Assembly (NCBI GenBank): GCA_028873275.1
Contig: JAGWLJ010000046.1
Coordinates: forward strand, 1 to 8,598
Length of the DNA stretch: 8,598 nt
Direction: 5' to 3'
From: Pseudomonadota bacterium
GTDB taxonomy: Bacteria > Pseudomonadota > Alphaproteobacteria > Rickettsiales > SXRF01
The notes below the pieces were generated by a model that had not been told where the DNA came from, ran no database searches, and saw only the letters and a list, made by a program, of their open reading frames with translations. The position numbers and the translations under genes were made by a program. Below are positions 6,740-8,598 of the stretch, piece by piece; the first letter of the stretch is position 1, and the number at the start of each line of letters is the position of its first letter.

Positions 6740-8085
6740 GCCTTTTTCTTGCGCTTCTTGATTTCGCGGGCTTTGGCAGGCTTGCTGACCTGCCTGGGAC
6801 GCGCAATAGCCAGCGCGTCGGCTTCCACGTCATCAGTGATGACGCTGCCGGCGCCTACCATGGCTCCGGCGCCGATGGTCACCGGCGCCACCAGCGAGGT
6901 ATTGGAGCCGATGAATGCCTCCGCGCCGATGATGGTGACGTATTTATTGGCCCCGTCGTAATTGCAGGTTATGGTGCCGGCGCCGATATTGGCGCCTTCT
7001 CCCACCTCGGCATCGCCGATATAGCTTAAGTGATTGGCTTTGGCGCCTTTACCGAGGGTAGTTTTCTTGAGCTCGACGAAATTGCCGACATGCGCCGCCT
7101 CACCTACTACACTGCCCGGCCGCAGCCGCGCGAACGGACCGATCACTGCGCCTTTGCGTACCTGCGCGCCTTCGATATGCGAGAAGGAGCGGATCTCCGC
7201 CTTATCTTCCACCGTTACGCCGGGACCGAACACCACCTGCGGATGCACGACGACATCGCGGCCCAGGGCCGTATCCATGCTGAAATAAACGCTCTCCGGG
7301 TCGATCAGCGTTGCTCCTTCCGTCATGGCCTTATGTCGCAGGCGCTGCTGGATAACCTTCTCCGCCTCGGCCAGCTGCGCGCGGGAATTGATGCCGGCCA
7401 GTTCGCCTGCTTCGGCTTCGACGACATGGCAGTGCAGTCCCTGCGCATCGGCCTGCTCCACGATATCGGTCAGATAATATTCGCCGGCGGCGTTATTTGG
7501 CTGAATTTTTTTCAGTAGGCTGAATAGATGCGTGCCCTTAGCCGCCATGACGCCGGAATTGCACAGCGTAATGCCTTTCTGCTCCGGCGAGGCATCCTTG
7601 CATTCGACGATTTCCTCGAGCTGGCCGCTGCTGTCGACGATCAGCCGGCCGTAACCGGTGGGATCGGCAATACGCATGCCCAGAACCGCCACATCGGCCG
7701 ACTGCATGGCCACAAGCAGCCGCGAAAGCGTGCTTTCCGTAATCAGCGGCGTATCGCCGTAAAGCACCAGCACCGTGCCGGCATAGCCGGAAAGCGCCGC
7801 TTCGGCGCAGCCTACGGCATGGCCGGTGCCCTGCTGCCTGTCCTGGAGGGCCAGTTTGCAGTCCGGCATGGTCTCCAGCGCCGCATCGCGCACCATATCC
7901 ATGGACGGGGCGATGACCACCACCGATCTCTCCGGCTCCAATATATTCAGCGTCGTCAGCACATGCGCGATCATAGGCTGCCCGGCGAGCCTATGCATCA
8001 CCTTGGGAAAGCTGGATTTCATGCGTGTGCCGCTGCCGGCGGCCAGCACGACGGCGGCGAATTTATGCTTGTGGTTGGCGTTCAT
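6736..8085 (-). CDS. glmU: Bifunctional UDP-N-acetylglucosamine pyrophosphorylase / glucosamine-1-phosphate N-acetyltransferase
   Basis: GlmU acetylates glucosamine-1-phosphate and then uridylylates it to UDP-GlcNAc, the precursor of peptidoglycan and lipopolysaccharide. Numbered from the upstream ATG at 8109, the N-terminal nucleotidyltransferase domain has LAAGSGTRMKSSFPKV at 22-37, QQGTGHAV at 92-99, YGDTPLI at 117-123, GYGRLI at 152-157, NSGVMA at 184-189 and GEYYLTDIV at 209-217. The C-terminal left-handed beta-helix has hexapeptide repeats, GPFARLRPG at 324-332, the probable catalytic His360 in ANHLSYIGD, and GAGTITCNYDG at 376-386. All key motifs are present. I prefer the ATG at 8085 (449 residues, MNANHKHKFAAVVLAAG) by family length; 8109 would add eight residues, and neither has a clear Shine-Dalgarno. 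The protein ends in a lysine/arginine-rich tail. Its stop overlaps that of the receptor gene. Confidence 0.96.
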   Translation of the reverse strand: MNANHKHKFAAVVLAAGSGTRMKSSFPKVMHRLAGQPMIAHVLTTLNILEPERSVVVIAPSMDMVRDAALETMPDCKLALQDRQQGTGHAVGCAEAALSGYAGTVLVLYGDTPLITESTLSRLLVAMQSADVAVLGMRIADPTGYGRLIVDSSGQLEEIVECKDASPEQKGITLCNSGVMAAKGTHLFSLLKKIQPNNAAGEYYLTDIVEQADAQGLHCHVVEAEAGELAGINSRAQLAEAEKVIQQRLRHKAMTEGATLIDPESVYFSMDTALGRDVVVHPQVVFGPGVTVEDKAEIRSFSHIEGAQVRKGAVIGPFARLRPGSVVGEAAHVGNFVELKKTTLGKGAKANHLSYIGDAEVGEGANIGAGTITCNYDGANKYVTIIGAEAFIGSNTSLVAPVTIGAGAMVGAGSVITDDVEADALAIARPRQVSKPAKAREIKKRKKKA

Positions 8086-8096
8086 GGGGGTAGAAT
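8069..8096 (+). promoter_or_regulatory. Candidate promoter for rmuC
   Basis: TAGAAT (8091-8096) differs from the -10 consensus in one base and follows a poor -35, TTGTGG (8069-8074), at a 16-base spacing. Transcription would start near 8103, about 30 bases before the rmuC ATG. The -35 lies inside the 5' end of glmU. Support is by pattern only. Confidence 0.25.
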
Positions 8097-8122
8097 TTAC
8101 CTTTATCATTTGGCTAGTGCAA
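8094..8122 (-). promoter_or_regulatory. Weak candidate promoter for glmU
   Basis: On the minus strand, TTGCAC (8122-8117) is followed after 17 bases by TAAATT (8099-8094). The match is 3 of 6 and 4 of 6 bases. If real, transcription would begin about 2 bases before the ATG at 8085, giving a nearly leaderless message. That would agree with the lack of a Shine-Dalgarno there. It overlaps the candidate rmuC promoter. Confidence 0.18.
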
Positions 8123-8132
8123 CGGGCTTACT

Positions 8133-8598
8133 ATGGATGCGATAAATTTGTCATGGGTTCTTGCCGGAGCGGCAGGCGGTTTTGGCCTAGGCTATATGGT
8201 TACCTCCGCTTTTGTCCATGCGCGCATGGCATCCTCCGTCAGCCGGAGGGAGTTTGACCAACTGGCGCAGGAGCATGCCGTATTGAAAAACGCTATGGCG
8301 GCCTCCGGGGAAGAAAAGTTGCGCCTGGCCAGCGAATTGACCGAATACCGCGAACGCGCCATCGGCGCCGAGATGACGATTCAGAACAACCGGCAGAATG
8401 AACAATATCTGCAATTGCAGATCAAGCAGATGGCCTCGGCCATGTTCGAAGAATACGGCAATAAATTTTCGCAACATTCGGAAAAGAAACTCGAGAGTCT
8501 GCTCGACCCGCTCAGGAACCGACTGGGGGAATTCCAGAAGCTGGTGACCGATTCTTTCACCACCCAGGGCAAAGAGCAGTATTCATTGAAAGCCGAGA
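8133..8598 (+). CDS. rmuC: DNA recombination protein RmuC, N-terminal part
   Basis: The frame is open from an ATG at 8133 to the right edge (155 codons), with an in-frame TAG at 8115-8117 that fixes this as the first possible ATG. The protein starts with a single hydrophobic helix (about 6-29, LSWVLAGAAGGFGLGYMVTS) and then a long charged coiled-coil stretch. It reaches the RmuC family entry pattern: FEEYGNKFSQHSEKKLESLL, then DPLRNRLGEFQKLV and KEQYSLKAE. RmuC proteins are membrane-anchored and carry a PD-(D/E)xK nuclease-like core, linked to limiting inversions and to DNA rearrangement; that core lies beyond the window. The gene diverges from glmU, with 47 bases (23 if the longer glmU start is used) between the start codons. 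Confidence 0.88.
   Translation, partial: MDAINLSWVLAGAAGGFGLGYMVTSAFVHARMASSVSRREFDQLAQEHAVLKNAMAASGEEKLRLASELTEYRERAIGAEMTIQNNRQNEQYLQLQIKQMASAMFEEYGNKFSQHSEKKLESLLDPLRNRLGEFQKLVTDSFTTQGKEQYSLKAE

Noticed and set aside
6733..6750. A rho-independent terminator after the receptor gene
   Set aside because: Only a 3-base-pair stem precedes the T run, and the T run is explained by the AAA/AAG lysine codons of glmU on the other strand.
6840..7010. Repeated GCGCCGATG-like words suggesting a DNA repeat array
   Set aside because: They code for the imperfect hexapeptide repeats of the GlmU beta-helix; spacing and divergence fit protein repeats, not a CRISPR or satellite.
7528..8145. A plus-strand open frame opposite the GlmU N-terminal half
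   Set aside because: The minus strand holds all GlmU nucleotidyltransferase motifs in order; the opposite frame is Arg/His/Gly-rich with no domain.

Overview
The window is a compact, GC-rich stretch of bacterial chromosome, most likely from an alphaproteobacterium. The argument rests on the CobP/CobO/CobQ-type cobalamin proteins, on the CbiB and threonine-phosphate decarboxylase sequence style, and on the gene density. No species can be named from the sequence alone. About half of the window is late cobalamin (vitamin B12) biosynthesis. The rest is one membrane signalling protein, the cell-wall precursor enzyme GlmU and the start of RmuC. I see no rRNA, tRNA, insertion sequence, phage gene or CRISPR array, and no gene-free stretch longer than about 70 bases.

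Layout: (1) 1-1138, minus strand: cobD (threonine-phosphate decarboxylase) followed with an overlap by cobC (alpha-ribazole phosphatase), which runs off the left edge. (2) about 1122-2042, plus strand: cbiB (adenosylcobinamide-phosphate synthase), starting on top of the cobD start and ending inside cobQ. (3) 1993-4573, minus strand: a tight cobP-cobO-cobQ operon. (4) a 66-base AT-rich divergent spacer. (5) 4640-6739, plus strand: a 699-residue receptor with a periplasmic sensor region, a PAS domain and an HD-GYP-like domain whose metal-binding residues appear to be lost. (6) 6736-8085 (or 8109), minus strand: glmU, overlapping the receptor gene tail to tail by 4 bases. (7) 8133-end, plus strand: the N-terminal part of rmuC.

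The B12 genes form one pathway. CobO adenosylates the corrin cobalt. CobQ amidates four side chains to give adenosylcobyric acid. CobD makes aminopropanol phosphate from threonine phosphate, and CbiB attaches it. CobP phosphorylates and/or guanylylates the product to AdoCbi-GDP. After CobS joins the lower ligand (CobS is not in the window), CobC removes the phosphate. No corrin-ring building gene is present here, so the window alone cannot separate de novo synthesis from salvage.

The most unusual items are the receptor with a degenerate HD-GYP domain, and cbiB, which lies antisense inside an otherwise co-directional cob cluster and overlaps its neighbours at both ends. I did not find a clearly new multi-gene system.
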